From Ditylenchus dipsaci (taxonomy: Eukaryota; Nematoda; Chromadorea; Rhabditida; Anguinidae): a stretch of 64,000 bases of DNA. Within the stretch, counting starts at the first letter, position 1, and every line of letters begins with the position of its first letter. Under the pieces are notes generated by a model, which did no database searches, was not told where the DNA came from, and saw only the letters and a list, made by a program, of their open reading frames with translations. The stretch spans positions 496,001 through 560,000 of the forward strand of contig SADC01001285.1 in assembly GCA_004194705.1 (NCBI GenBank). Direction: 5' to 3'. Below are positions 35,201 through 45,918 of this stretch, piece by piece. A program made the translations under genes and the position numbers.

Positions 35201-36114
35201 TGTTAAGGAAAGTTTCGTATTTGCTACTTTATAAATTTCTGATAGACTTGTGTATTATATCTGTGTAACCCTTTTATGCCGAATGGTCAATATAGCCACC
35301 ACAACTTTGAAGGTTCAGTCTTCGCTAATTTTCTACAGCCGCATTTACGGTGAGGTGGCTGTTTCCAAAGTGGCAACTCGGAAATATACATAAATTTTTT
35401 TCTAAATTTTCAAAAATTATTCTGTTGCTGCCATCTTGTAGCTGAGATTCAGGGCTACGAGATGAGGTATTGATAAAGTAGATGTTGTTTAAAAAGTTTG
35501 GATAAAAAATAAATAATCCGCCCAAGCATTATTTACTCAGTCAATAGCTCATATGGTAGCCCTAAACATCAACTATATGATGTCCGAAGCTACATAAGCA
35601 ACTGGAAACTAAAAAACAGTAGCAACTGAATAATTGTGGGAAAAAAGTGAAAAAGCTAGCATTCTGTTTCCGAGGTTCTTAGTAAATAGTTTTGTTTTGA
35701 CATCAGCAAACAGCCTCCTCCCTAAACACTCTGCCTGTCACGCGTAATATCGAAGGCTCCTGACTCAGAATTTCACGCTGAACACGATGGTGTTTTTGGT
35801 TTCGAAAATTTTCAAAAAAAAGTTTTGCTGGAGCCTTCTGAAAATTTTAAGTTTTCAATTTTTTTGTCTTGGCACGAAAGTACGAAAAATGGCCATAACT
35901 TTTTATGTATTCGATGTTTTCCCAATCTGTCACCGTATTTATTATAATACTCCACTCAACAGGTAGCTGAGACAGTCTGCTACATTTCGAGTGGTAACTT
36001 GCTTAGGTATCATGCACGAACGGTAGGTAAAAACATTAAAGGCGCATGCCCATCGCCGATATAAAGAGACCATGACCTTAAGCGTGGCAAATTGGTCATT
36101 TTATTTTTGGCTCA
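32278..36114. other. Gene-free stretch with one hairpin remnant
   Basis: 32685-32885 is an imperfect hairpin (GGGACCAGCAATTTATT ... AACTTGCTGGTCCCTACT) related to 42300-42565 and 55244-55492. 34330-34420 is rich in TTTTTCTGTTTT units. 33530-33930 has several overlapping frames without family motifs. Nothing else is supported. Confidence 0.4.
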
Positions 36115-36525
36115 AATCGAAAACACCCGTCAAAACATTAAATCTCCCGTCAAAATCATTAAATCTCCCGTCAAATTTTTAAAACTTCTCGTTCTAGGTG
36201 TATACTTTTCATATTTTTTATTTTTTTGCATTAGCATGTAGCCCTGAATCTCTAGTTTCTGATAAGTTATTTACTAGCTTGATACAATTTCGAAAAACTT
36301 GAGAAAAATTGAGTTTTTCAAAACTACATCTTTTTTTTAAATGAATTCTTCTCCCACTTTTCAAAATTGTATCGACCTAGTTGATGGCTTATCACAAAAC
36401 AAGAGATTCAGGGCTACATGCTAATGCAAAAAAATAAAAAATATGGAAAGTATACACCTAGAACGAGAAGTTTCAAAAATTTGGCGGAGATTTAATGTTT
36501 TTGACGGGTGTTTTCAGGTACAGCC
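36115..36525. repeat. Foldback element with GTAGCCCTGAATCTC motif
   Basis: AACACCCGTCAAAACATTAA and CTAGGTGTATACTTTTCATA, then TTAGCATGTAGCCCTGAATC on the left, mirror GATTCAGGGCTACATGCTAA, TATGGAAAGTATACACCTAG and TTTGACGGGTGTT on the right. The loop is near 36330. Confidence 0.8.
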
Positions 36526-36599
36526 TTTATTTTTTTGCTATTTTTATGTTTTTTCATTATTCTCTCATAATTTTTTACCTTTTTAAAATTCATTAATGA

Positions 36600-37165
36600 T
36601 TTGGGACATTTATATCAATATAGTCATCCTGAATCTCAGCTTTATAACGGGCTATCAAACTCTAATAAGTCATTTCTGAAATGTGAAAAATATTCAGTTT
36701 GAAAAGAATAGAACATTAACCCCTTGCTCACAGTTTTTAGTCGAGGTCAAGGTCGTGGTCGAGGTCGCGGTCGATGTCACGGTCGAGGTCATCAGGACAA
36801 AAAATTGGAAAAATAGCAAATTTTGGGTAATCGAACGATAAATTTTTTAATTTCCCGTGATTTTGTATTATGTGGAAGATTTTCCACACGACAAAGAGTT
36901 GATTCGAAGAAATTGAATATCGACCGTGGTCGATGTGATATTGACCTCAACCACGACCTCGACTATGGAGTGTGAGCAACATGGAGCTCGTCATAGACCG
37001 TGCTCACATTCATATCGACCTCGACCAACCACTGTGAGCAAAGCATAAGGGGTTTTGAAGAAATTAGCTGTAATTTTTTGTTTTAAACTGAATATTTCTC
37101 ACAATTTATAAATGACTTATTAGAGTTTGATAGCCCGTTAGAAAGCTGAGATTCAGGACTACAAG
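36600..37165. repeat. Foldback element with GGTCGAGGTC repeats
   Basis: CCTGAATCTCAGCTTTATAA, GGGCTATCAAACTCTAATAA and TGAAAAATATTCAGTTT at the left mirror the block 37085-37160. Inside, hexamer-like GGTCGAGGTC(A/G) repeats (36742-36795) face GACCTCGACC repeats (36950-37032), and CCTTGCTCACAG faces CTGTGAGCAAAG. The (GGTCGA)n tract reads Arg-Gly/Val-Glu in some frames but is not a gene. Confidence 0.75.
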
Positions 37166-37171
37166 CTTGTG

Positions 37172-38023
37172 CAAAAAATAAAGCTACGTTCACATACTGC
37201 GACTCCGCCTCTGACTACTCGTGAGTATGTGAACACCTCTGCCTCCGACTACGATTTCGTGCAACTGTTCACATACTGTGACTCCGACTCCGATGCCATT
37301 GTGAACATTCTGCGACTCCGACTCCGTTTTCGGTCCTGTGTTCATATACTGCGACTGCGACTCCGATGCCATTGTGAACACACTGCGACTCCGACTCCGT
37401 TTTCGGTCCTGTGTTCACAATGGAGTCACAGTCAGAGTCGGGAGTCGGAGTCACAGTATGTGATCACCAAATTTTTTAATTTTTCAACTTTTCTTGACTT
37501 CCAATTTTTTTATATTTTAAATAAATAAATTTTTATAATTTTTTTCTAAATTTTTATTAATAAATTTTTATTTTAAATGAATATAAAAAATTTTATATGC
37601 CGTTTGATTGCTCTGTTTCTCCTCTTTCGAATGATACATCACACTTTCTTTTTCACAACAATTTTCAAAAAAAAATGAAACAATTCAATCAATAATTTAT
37701 TCTCCTTCACTGTTCATGACTTCTTTCTACCTTTCTGGAAGTTTGAAAGCTCCGCGTTTGACGCATCTTTGAAGGTAAAAAACTCATTGAGCCATTCTTC
37801 CATTCCGTTCGAAAATTGCCAAGAGTTGGAAGAATGGCTCAATAAGTCCTCCAGTGAAGGAGAATACATTATTGATTGAATTGTTTCACTCATTGTTTTA
37901 CATTCATACAGTCGACTCTCAATGGACCGTCCGCACTGAGTCGTTATGGAAAGAGGACGTTATAAAGAGAGTCGATTTGACGTAAACGATGTCATTCGTG
38001 ACCAAATAGTTTTTTACTGGTCG

Positions 38024-38064
<41 letters not shown>

Positions 38065-39028
38065 TTTTAAAGAGAGTCGTTATAGAAAAAGTCGACTGTA
38101 CACCTTTTTAAAAAACCGATGGAACTTATGCGACAACTCAATAAAATTCTGGATCACGAGTTACTCGTCATTTTTCTGAAAAGTTGAGTAATTGTTGATC
38201 TGATTAAAGTTCTTTTTTTTTGCTTTAACACCTCACTCCACCCCAAACCTAACACTGAACAACCGCCCTCTCCCACACCATTAACCACACATCCGAAACT
38301 GCGGCAAACTGGCCTGAACGCCTCAAAAATACCTCAAGTTAAGCTGAACAGCTTAAACCAGTGTCTCGGTGGGTTTAGAAAATATTAGGGTGGTACAGGG
38401 TAGTTTTGAGTGATTCAAGACTATTTGCGATTTTAAGGGTATTTTGAAATGGTTTAAGGTGGTTTCGAATGATTTATCGTAATTTGGAACGTTTGGAATA
38501 GTTTGATGTAAAAGTGGCACTCATTTTGAAAATGGCTGTGTTTACTCGTAAAACTCGCAAAAAAACTCTGCTTAGCTCAAAAAATTGGGTTTATCACTCT
38601 AATTAAGCCTTGGGAATATCAAACTATGCGAAAAAACTTTTTTAGTACACAAAAAATCAAACATGTTTGATACGCAAAAATCGAGTAGTCGGAGGCGCGC
38701 CTCCGACTCCGACTACTGTATGTGAACACGCAAGAAGAGTCGGAGGTGGAGGCGGAGGCGCAGTCGGAGGAGGGTATTTGAACACGAGTGTTCAGATAGG
38801 TAGTCGGAGGCGGAGTCAGAGGTGGAGTCGGAGGTGGAGTCGGAGGCGGAGTTGCAGTATGTGAACACGAGTGTTCACATAGGTAGTCGGAGGCGAAGTA
38901 GTAGTCGGAGGCGCAGTCGGAGGCGGAGTCACAATATGTGAACACCTGCGCCTCTGCCTCCGACTTTCGTGTTTACATAGGTAGTCGGAGTCGGAGGCGG
39001 AGTCACAGTATATGAACGTAGCTTAAGA
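37172..39028. mobile_element. 1.9 kb foldback element with GGAGTCGGAGTC arms
   Basis: AAGCTACGTTCACATACTGC at the left is the inverted match of CAGTATATGAACGTAGCTTA at the right. Each arm (37190-37470; 38680-39010) is made of GACTCCGACTCC or GGAGGCGGAGTC units punctuated by TATGTGAACAC. The centre has no gene and holds a MITE at 37908-38101. 37640-37900 includes a smaller palindrome (GTTTCA...; CATTCTTCCA/TGGAAGAATGG). Confidence 0.7.
37908..38101. mobile_element. MITE with TACAGTCGACTC ends and a GA microsatellite
   Basis: It begins TACAGTCGACTCTCAATGGA and ends AGTCGACTGTA. GAGAGTCGTTATAGA-like units repeat within and a (GA)n tract of about 34 bp lies at 38028-38061. Pogo/Tigger-like terminal sequence. 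It lies inside the 37172-39028 foldback. Confidence 0.7.
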
Positions 39029-39645
39029 AAAGGACAATAAAAGTCTAAATTAAAACCGTAATGTGAAATTTTCTCACTTCAGACTTTGATAGTGCATTTC
39101 AGTTTCAGCCTTTAGTACTTTTAAATTTAATGATAATACAGACCAGGAATGTCTAGATTGACATCCCATCGGCTAAGGAGATGCCCTTTAAGGTTGCCTT
39201 CACACTCATGCGGTACACTAGTCGCGCAATTAACTTTCAAACATTCATAGACCACCTGTTTTGACTTTAACTTCCAGATATTTTATTCTCAGATTTCAGC
39301 AAACATTTCGGTAAAGAATTTTTCAGATTTTTTTTCAAAATTTCTTTCAGAATTTTTTAGAAATAAGCAAAAGCAAGTCGCGGGACGGTGTTTCCCATGA
39401 CTCGACCATAGGAACACTCTTATTCTTAATCAAAAAAATTATGAACTTTAAAATTTCTTATTTTCGAAATGTTCGCTAGATTATTGCGGTAATTTCAAGC
39501 ATAAAATATCTGCAGGTTAAAATTAAAGCAATTGGTCTGGAAATGTTTAAAAGTTTGTCCCGCGACTCTTTTACCGCAGGAGTGTGAGAGGAGCCTAAAT
39601 AGTTAAGAATTTTTTAAAAAGTGTCAAAATCTCGGTATTTCAATC
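39029..39645. other. No gene recognised
   Basis: AT-rich. GTCGCGGGACGG near 39377 faces GTCCCGCGACTC near 39557, suggesting the remains of another palindrome (39185-39595). No exon. Confidence 0.4.
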
Positions 39646-39649
39646 ATTG

Positions 39650-39785
39650 AAATGGTAAATTACCAACTCATTACAAAGACTGACTCATTACTCCAACTCG
39701 TTACAATACCAATTCGTTACACAGTACCAACTCGTTACAGAGCCATACCAATTCGTTACTGGGCTATATCAACTCGTTACAAAAA
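39650..39785 (+). repeat. Tandem repeat of CCAACTCGTTACA
   Basis: About eight copies of a 12-20 bp unit (ACCAATTCGTTACA, CCAACTCGTTACA) follow one another. No inverted partner was seen. Confidence 0.6.
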
Positions 39786-39899
39786 ATATTTTGGCGCTAC
39801 TAAATTACACTCGCTTCCCAAATCAACTTTTCTAAAAGTGTTTCCAAACACCCTATATCGACCCTAAAATCATCTCAGGAGTTCAAAAAAGGTATTATT

Positions 39900-40341
39900 T
39901 TCAAGTTCTAGTTTATAAAAAATTGAGTTTTGAGGCCACCTAGAAGTACACTTTTCGGCCATTTCGAAAGAGATTTAGGGCTGTTTTGGGGTGGGAAGAG
40001 ACCGAAAAGGAGCCCAAGTCAGTGTAAAAAAAGATGTTGAACATAGTTTTGAAGACTGGGGCCTACCGCATAAAGAAACTATGGTAAGAATACATTTTTT
40101 TATGCATCCAGAGTCACTTTCGAGTGATTCGCGTCTAAGGTATGTGGGTGTGCGCATCTGAACCCAAGATCCCTGTGCCGAAGGGGGCGCAGGGGGCTTA
40201 GTAGGTTAGACCTTGGACATGATTCCGAGAAAGACTCTTGATCAAAAATACATAAAGAGTCTCTTTTTGCACGGCCCAGTTGAAAAACATGGCATAACAG
40301 TCAAATGGTCAAAAATTCAAAATGCTCAAAACTCAACTTTT
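39900..40341. repeat. Second copy of the TCTAAGGTATGTGGGTG core palindrome
   Basis: 40020-40300 matches the core of 31380-32277 (AAGATGTTGAACATAGTTTT, GGGCCTACCGCATAAA, GTCTAAGGTATGTGGGTGTG, GAAGGGGGCGCAGGGGGCTT, ACATGATTCCGAGAA). It is bounded by different arms. Its right arm is interrupted by the palindrome starting at 40342. Confidence 0.65.
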
Positions 40342-40968
40342 GGCTCTATATGTGTTCGTGGAACTCCCAAAAAAATTTTGCCTTGGTCCCCCTGTTGTTT
40401 TTTTTTCGTAATTTTTTGAAATTTGTGCCTTGGTCCCCCTGTTGATTTGTTTTGATATTTTTTTTCAAAAGTCTTAAAAAGTATCAAACAGCCAAAAACC
40501 TTTTTTTAAAGTATGTGAGCCCTTGTCCATTTACTACGGTGGACAGAAAGGTGAACTTCCATTGAATTAGGGGTCGGCCGAAGGCCGGCCAGGTAAAAAA
40601 ATCATTAAAGAGAAAAATTCCTTAAAGGGTTTTTACCTGGCCGGCCTTCGGCCGACCCTTAATTCAATGGAAGTTCACCTTTCTGTCCACCGTAGTAAAT
40701 GGACAAGGGCTCACATACTTAAGGCTTGCACATCGCTGTTCTCGTCATAGAGGAACCTTTCATTCGGCGAAAAATACATATTCAGATTGGTAACCTAAAT
40801 TTTACAGTTTACAATTTTACTTTTTAAGACTTTTGAAAAAAAATATCAAAACAAATCAACAGGGGGGACCAAGGCACAAATTTCAAAAAATTACGAAAAA
40901 AAAACAACAGGGGGGACCAAGGCAAAATTTTTTGGGAGTTCCACGAACACATATAGAGCCCAACTTTT
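40342..40968. repeat. 0.63 kb near-perfect palindrome with paired CCTTGGTCCCCCTGTTG motifs
   Basis: GGCTCTATATGTGTTCGTGG through two CCTTGGTCCCCCTGTTG motifs to GGTCGGCCGAAGGCCGGCCA is mirrored on the right side over almost its whole length. The small spacer near 40607 and the 40725-40845 insertion are the only asymmetric parts. The inner arm TTCCATTGAATTAGGG/CCCTTAATTCAATGGAA is almost perfect, indicating a recent element. Confidence 0.85.
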
Positions 40969-41244
40969 CATGCTTGAATAGTTTTTTAAGGACCAGTAAG
41001 CCTTAGCATTCGTAGGAAAATTACATGGGACCTTCCCTAACAAGTACCCACACCCACCTGAAGATGACATTCCTTTTCAGGTATTCGGTAGATTTATATA
41101 TACGTATTTAATATTTATTACTTTAGCCTACTGTATTTACTAAAGATGGATTTAGACCATGCAAAGTAGATCCTAACTAAAAATGGATAAGCATAGTATA
41201 AATGGACATCATTGAAAATGGACTAGCTGGGTAGATATGTGGGG

Positions 41245-41400
41245 AGCAGTGCTGGCAATCCGCTCCGCTCTGGCTCCGCTCCGGCTCTGAGCCGGAGCCA
41301 GACCCGGAGCGGAAAATTTGCACCAACAGAGCCGGGAGCCAGATCCGGAGCGGAAAATTTGGGTTCCCGGAGCCATTTCGGAGCCAGTTTTTCAATTATT
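41245..41400. repeat. CCGGAGC short-unit repeat
   Basis: GCTCCGCTCCGGCTCTGAGC and CCGGAGCGGAAAATTTG units lie on both strands, forming a small hairpin. It resembles the repeat at 31200-31362. Confidence 0.5.
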
Positions 41401-41559
41401 TAGTTACCCGAAAAGTTTGGATGTAAAATCTTTAAGCTAAACTTCGCGTTGGGTCCAACTCCAAGAGAGAATACAGTATTCATTATCACTGTATTCCTGT
41501 ACTGTACATGCTGTCATTTTTTTGAATGAATTTTCATGACATCAAAGTCTACTTAAAGG

Positions 41560-41785
41560 GCCTGACCTCTTCCTACTCGGTGGTCCCCGCCAATTCAAAA
41601 ATTTTCCCTTGATCATTGGACTTCTGTACGGATTTTTCCGCTAGGTTTCTAACAAAACTAAGCCTAAAATTTGATTTCAGGCATAGTTCTGTTAGAAACG
41701 TGGCGGAAAAATCCGTGCAGAAGTCCAATGATCAAGGGAAATTTTTGAATTGGCGGGGAACCACCGAGTAGGAAGGGTCAGGCCC
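41560..41785. repeat. Hairpin element, AGGGCCTGACC family
   Basis: AAAGGGCCTGACCTCTTCC, CTTGATCATTGGACTTCTGT and AGGTTTCTAACAAAACTA mirror the right side (GAAGTCCAATGATCAAGGG, GTCAGGCCCTTT). Related to 56730-56962. Confidence 0.8.
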
Positions 41786-41787
41786 TT

Positions 41788-41992
41788 TAAAGGACCATGG
41801 TTATTGCGCGCAGTGGCATGTGCAAAATTTGAATTGGCGGGGGACACTTCTCTTTCGTCTCGCACTCTACTCTTTTGAGTCATTTCAAACGACTCAAAAG
41901 AGTACAGTGAGAGACGAAAGAGAAGTGTCCCCGCCAATTCAAATTTTGCACATGCCACTGAGTGCAATAACCATGGTCCTTAATAAATGTTT
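41788..41992. repeat. Near-perfect hairpin element, ACCATGGTTATTGCGCGCAG family
   Basis: ACCATGGTTATTGCGCGCAG, GGCATGTGCAAAATTTGAAT and GGACACTTCTCTTTCGTCTC are mirrored to 41990 with few mismatches. The loop is a few bases near 41888. It directly abuts the 41560-41785 hairpin. Confidence 0.85.
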
Positions 41993-42299
41993 AGTTCCTG
42001 CTGGTGTATTCTCCAATTATGTGAACGCCAAATTTTGTGGCAAAGTAAGATGAAAATGTTTGAAAGAGTTTTTGAATAGAACAAAACTGTAAAATACCGG
42101 ATAAAGGCTAAATTAATCTTATTTATTTCGTATTTTTGCAATTACAGGTGACACAAAAAACAGTCACATTTAAAAAAAAATTGCGTGGTTAGCTCTTTAG
42201 CCCATCGATTTCCCCAGGAAAATCGATGACAGTATTTAAGCTACCTGGGAGCTCTTCGATTCGTAATTTTACACATGTTAAAATAAATCGAAAACGGAA

Positions 42300-42565
42300 A
42301 ATTCGATTTAAAGAGGCCTGCCCACGCACGACACGGAAAAAGGCAGGGCACCAGCAGTTTTTTTCTTTCTCGATTTAGTTTTACATCATCTAAATTATTT
42401 TGAGTTTTCTGCCTAGTTTTTAAAAGTAGTATAGGGTCATCAATATCAAATTTGATGCAAAACGAGTGAAAAATGGCACGACTCAAAAATTTTCGCTGGT
42501 CCTTAACTTTTTGAAACGCGGGGGCGATGGGCGATTTGTGGGCGATGTTTTGGCATGCTCCATAG
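42300..42565. repeat. Hairpin element, CAGCAGTTTTTTTC family
   Basis: The left arm has GGGCACCAGCAGTTTTTTTC and the right arm AAAAATTTTCGCTGGTCC. The centre has TTTTAAAAGTAGTATAGGGT. The same layout is seen at 55244-55492 and 32685-32885. Confidence 0.6.
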
Positions 42566-43676
42566 ATGATATTTTTGAAATTTTGTAACTTTCGTAGCCC
42601 TCAATGGCTAGGTGTGCACTATATGTTTCTTTCATAATCTTGATAAATTTGCCGGTGCTAGGTACGATGCCTAGGTATAACAACCTGAGCACTACGTGTA
42701 TACCGTAACGTGTTCAGGAAATGATTCTGATTATGTTACAATGATTTTCAGTTACTTTTAGCCAAATCCAAAATTTGCGGTTTTGATGTGGATATCCATT
42801 TGGGAAAGGTAGCAGATGGCTCTCCTACCCACCTTGAGGCTTACCGGTCTTATAAAAGCTATTTTATGAATGTTGATCAAGAAAAATAATGTCTGTTACC
42901 GCCAGGGTTGGAACCTGTAACCTTAAAAATTTGGAGGGACATGTGGAGAACACATGTTTGAGTTCGTTCTAACGTACGCTGGCCTACTCTGTGCCTAAGC
43001 ACAAGACACAGATGATCAGAGTCCTGCTCCCGAAAAAAAATTCAAGAAGTATGATAATGAAAACTATTTATATCAAGACAAAATTAGAGGATGAATTTAC
43101 CAGAGGGTCAATTAACCGAGGATGAATTTACCGAGAATGAATTTATCTAAAGCCGTTGTATCACCCTGTACTTCAAATCAGAGGTTCACCCGATTTTTGG
43201 TTTCTGGTTCTCGTTTTCAAAGAGAATTAAGCGCTAGCTTTTAAAAATTAGGTGTTTCATTCATTTTTTTATCTGAGATTCGAAAAAATGCTGGAAAAAT
43301 AAATTGGGTGCGGAATTTTAGTAATTTGGGGAGGATGCAATTCAATTTGGTCTTATCTCAGATTCCTAAAGAGCTTTCTAGCTTCACTGATTGACTTTAA
43401 AAGTGTAAATATTAGAAATTCTGAACAAAGTACACATAAGAAGGCGACATCGACCCAAGATTGGCTGTGGGGATAAATATTGGCAACTGCCTAGGCGACA
43501 ACCAAATTCTAACTTCTCACTTTTTTTCTTTGAGTGATCGTATTCAACAGAAAAATTTTTACAAAAGGTCGAAGCAGTTGTAATCGATGTACAAGTTTTT
43601 TTTATCCCTTATTTATTCTTTTTTTTCTGCTATGTAGTAAAGATTTAAGACTTTTAGATTTCAACAAGCATATATA
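42566..43676. other. No gene recognised upstream of the pseudouridine synthase gene
   Basis: 42890-43015 has a GGTTGGAACCTGTAAC stretch (reverse strand B-box-like) that does not fold as a tRNA. The last 100 bases before 43677 are T-rich and probably hold the promoter and 5' untranslated region of the next gene. No core promoter motif is clear. Confidence 0.4.
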
Positions 43677-45728
43677 ATGAGCAGAGAAGAAGAAGATTTC
43701 TTTGGTATTTCAAATGCGGGTCAAATTCCTGAGCATCTTCTGCCAACAAGAGTGGATGGAAAACGGGTGTCCAAGAAGAATAAGTCCAAGCAATCTTCAG
43801 AGAATTTTTTCGATTCTGCCTTCTTCCCGGTCTTGATCTCGATGACGAAGAAGGATCAGATAAAACAATGGATGAGAAGAAGCTGTCAAGCAGGGAGCAG
43901 GATGATGTCTTTTCGGAGCAGTACTTCAAACCCGGGTCAGTTTTGATGAAATTTTTTCATCTTCTTGCTAAAGTCTGGATTCCAGGAATGTGTTGGAGCT
44001 TGATGAAAATCCAGAAACCTTGGAAGTTATGGAAGCTGAAATAGATGAGAACAAATTGAATGGGATCAATGATATTCGTCAACTAATCGAGGTAGTTTAT
44101 TTGTTGGTTAAGACTTAAATTTCGATTTGATGGATCAACTTTAGCCTGTGTGGAAATATTCTGTCGATGAGTTAGTAAACATGATGTCAAAACGGGTCAT
44201 ATATGAAACAGGTTATTTTTGGTCTTTCTATTCTAGTTAATGACAGGTGAATTATTCAGATGATGTAATAGCATTCAACAAGCCCCCTCAGGTTTTGCGT
44301 TTTGGAAAAGTTAGAAAAGGAAACCTCGAAATCATACTTTTTCGCGTGTTTTAATGACTTAAAGGGCGCGGGCGACTCGTGACTAGAAATTAATCTGGTG
44401 CATGGTAGAGTGGATAAGCATAGTAGTTGTTGGCCCAAATGGTGCGCAGGTTCGAACCCGCTTAGGTGCACTGTAGTTTTTTACTCGGCTTGTTTGACCA
44501 GCTTCTAATGATGCTTTGGGTCGCTGGTTACAATCTAGAGTAAAAAAAGTCAATTTACTTTCAAGAACTGGTCAAACAAGCCAAAATAACTTAAGTGCCA
44601 CCAAGCGAGGTCTTACTTGCGAACCGTTTTGTGCTAACAACCACTAACACTTGTCCACTGTGCCGTGCATCAAATAAATTTCAGTAGAATAAGTTGCCCA
44701 CTCCCTTTAACAAGTCTGCTTATCCTCTAGCGTTTAGATGGCCTATAGCAGTTCAACGAATGACCAAGCTCAATTGGATAGGATTTTACAAAAACTTCGG
44801 AAAAGTGTGTGTCCAAAAGTTGAGCGCCTACATTTGGTCACATCCTTGGACAAAGCTATCAGTGGCGTCGTTTTGTTTGCCAAGTAAGTGGTGCTTTTTT
44901 AAATTACAAACCTAAAAAAGACATGAGTTGTTATCAGGAATTCCGAGAAGCAAAACAAGTTAAAGCAGTTGATTGATGAAGATCATGCGCTGCTGCGTTT
45001 TCGTTGCATACTCAAAGGAATTCCAGCTGAACAAAGGACGCGCATAAGTATTCCCCTCATAAAGGTTGGTTTTACGTTTCACGCCAGAATATTTGTAAAA
45101 ACTGATTGCAGGTTGTCAAGGATAGAGATATGAAGTTGTCGCCGTTGAGTGGGGAAGCTGATAAAAAAGCTACAGTCTACAAGATGGATACCGATGTTCA
45201 AGTGGTCAACGAGAATCGGCAGGCAAGCGTTTCTTTGGTGGACGCATTTATAAAGAGAGGTTCGTCTTTTTATGTGGATGGTTGTGGGTTACATCCAATT
45301 CTTTTAAGGAATTCCTCATCTAGCTAGAAGTCATCTGTATTATGGTATCAATTGTCCAATAATTGGGGATCAGAAGTATGTGAAGAAACCACATGGATCG
45401 AGTAAGTTTTCAATTGATCAGATTCGGCTTTCTGGACCAGCAAACAACCTCCTAAACATAAAGAATCAAGAAGCACGACACCTCCCGTTATGCATGCATT
45501 TGGGTGGGTAATTTTTATTTTGCCGAATACCGATTACGAGCGAATATGATGCAAGTAAATTTATTTGTAGCCGAAATTCATGTTCCGGAGTCGAGAGGGG
45601 GCAAATTTTCGGTGGTAAGTTTTTTATTCAGTATGGATGAGTCTAAAATATTTTAATTTTAGGTCAAAGCAGAAATTCCTCCATACCTGCATTTCATACT
45701 TAAGAAATTCAAACTGTTAAGAAAATAG
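43677..45728 (+). CDS. RPUSD4-like: RPUSD4-like RNA pseudouridine synthase (RluA family)
   Basis: Homologue of the animal mitochondrial RNA pseudouridine synthase RPUSD4, which isomerises uridine in mitochondrial 16S rRNA and tRNA. Exons are 43677-43935, 43985-44091, 44145-44211, 44260-44291, 44738-44883, 44937-45064, 45112-45259, 45309-45401, 45441-45503, 45571-45614 and 45663-45728. Signature blocks are DDVIAFNKPPQ (family V.NKP), LHLVTSLDKAISGVVLFAK (catalytic Asp loop, normally HRLDK.T.G), VVKDRDMKLSPL, GIPHLARSHLYYGINCPI (family HQ.R.HL..G..CPI), GDQKY and LPLCMHL. All joins from exon 1's donor onward are in frame. Within exon 1 the frame shifts: MSREEEDFFGIS runs in frame 1, but LDLDDEEGSDKTMDEK up to EQYFKPG runs in frame 3. 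The switch lies near the T6 run at 43805-43810, so a sequence indel or a missed mini-intron is likely. Replacement of the usual His-Arg before the catalytic Asp by Thr-Ser is notable. The 446 bp intron 4 contains a palindrome. Confidence 0.8.
44268..44705. repeat. Foldback element with tRNA-like arms in intron 4 of the RPUSD4-like gene
   Basis: GGTAGAGTGGATAAGCAT (A-box-like) and GCAGGTTCGAACCCGC (T arm/B box) at 44404-44465 are matched by a diverged inverted copy at 44595-44675 (GCGAACCGTTTTGTGC, CACTTGTCCACTGTGCCGTG). TTACTCGGCTTGTTTGACCA also faces TGGTCAAACAAGCCAAAATA. The acceptor ends do not pair well, so the arms look SINE-like. Confidence 0.6.
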
Positions 45729-45918
45729 TCTAGTTGTCTGTTATATTTGTTATGTTTGTCCAATAAATGATTGTTGTGTCATAAATAAATGATTGTGTAA
45801 TGATTGATGTCTTCCATTCGTGAGTTAGGAGACATGGCCCATTTATTGCTTATCCGCATTTCTATCAAGAATCTGTGTCTAGACTTGTTTAAAAAGAAAA
45901 TACAAACTTCTCTAGATT

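Noticed and set aside
37169..37528. Open frames of 60-119 codons rich in Arg/Ser/His
   Set aside because: They arise from GACTCCGACTCC repeats in a foldback arm. The same applies to 38619-38945.
42890..43015. Possible reverse-strand tRNA with GGTTCCAACCC
   Set aside because: Only the T arm folds. There is no matching acceptor stem or A box at the right distance.
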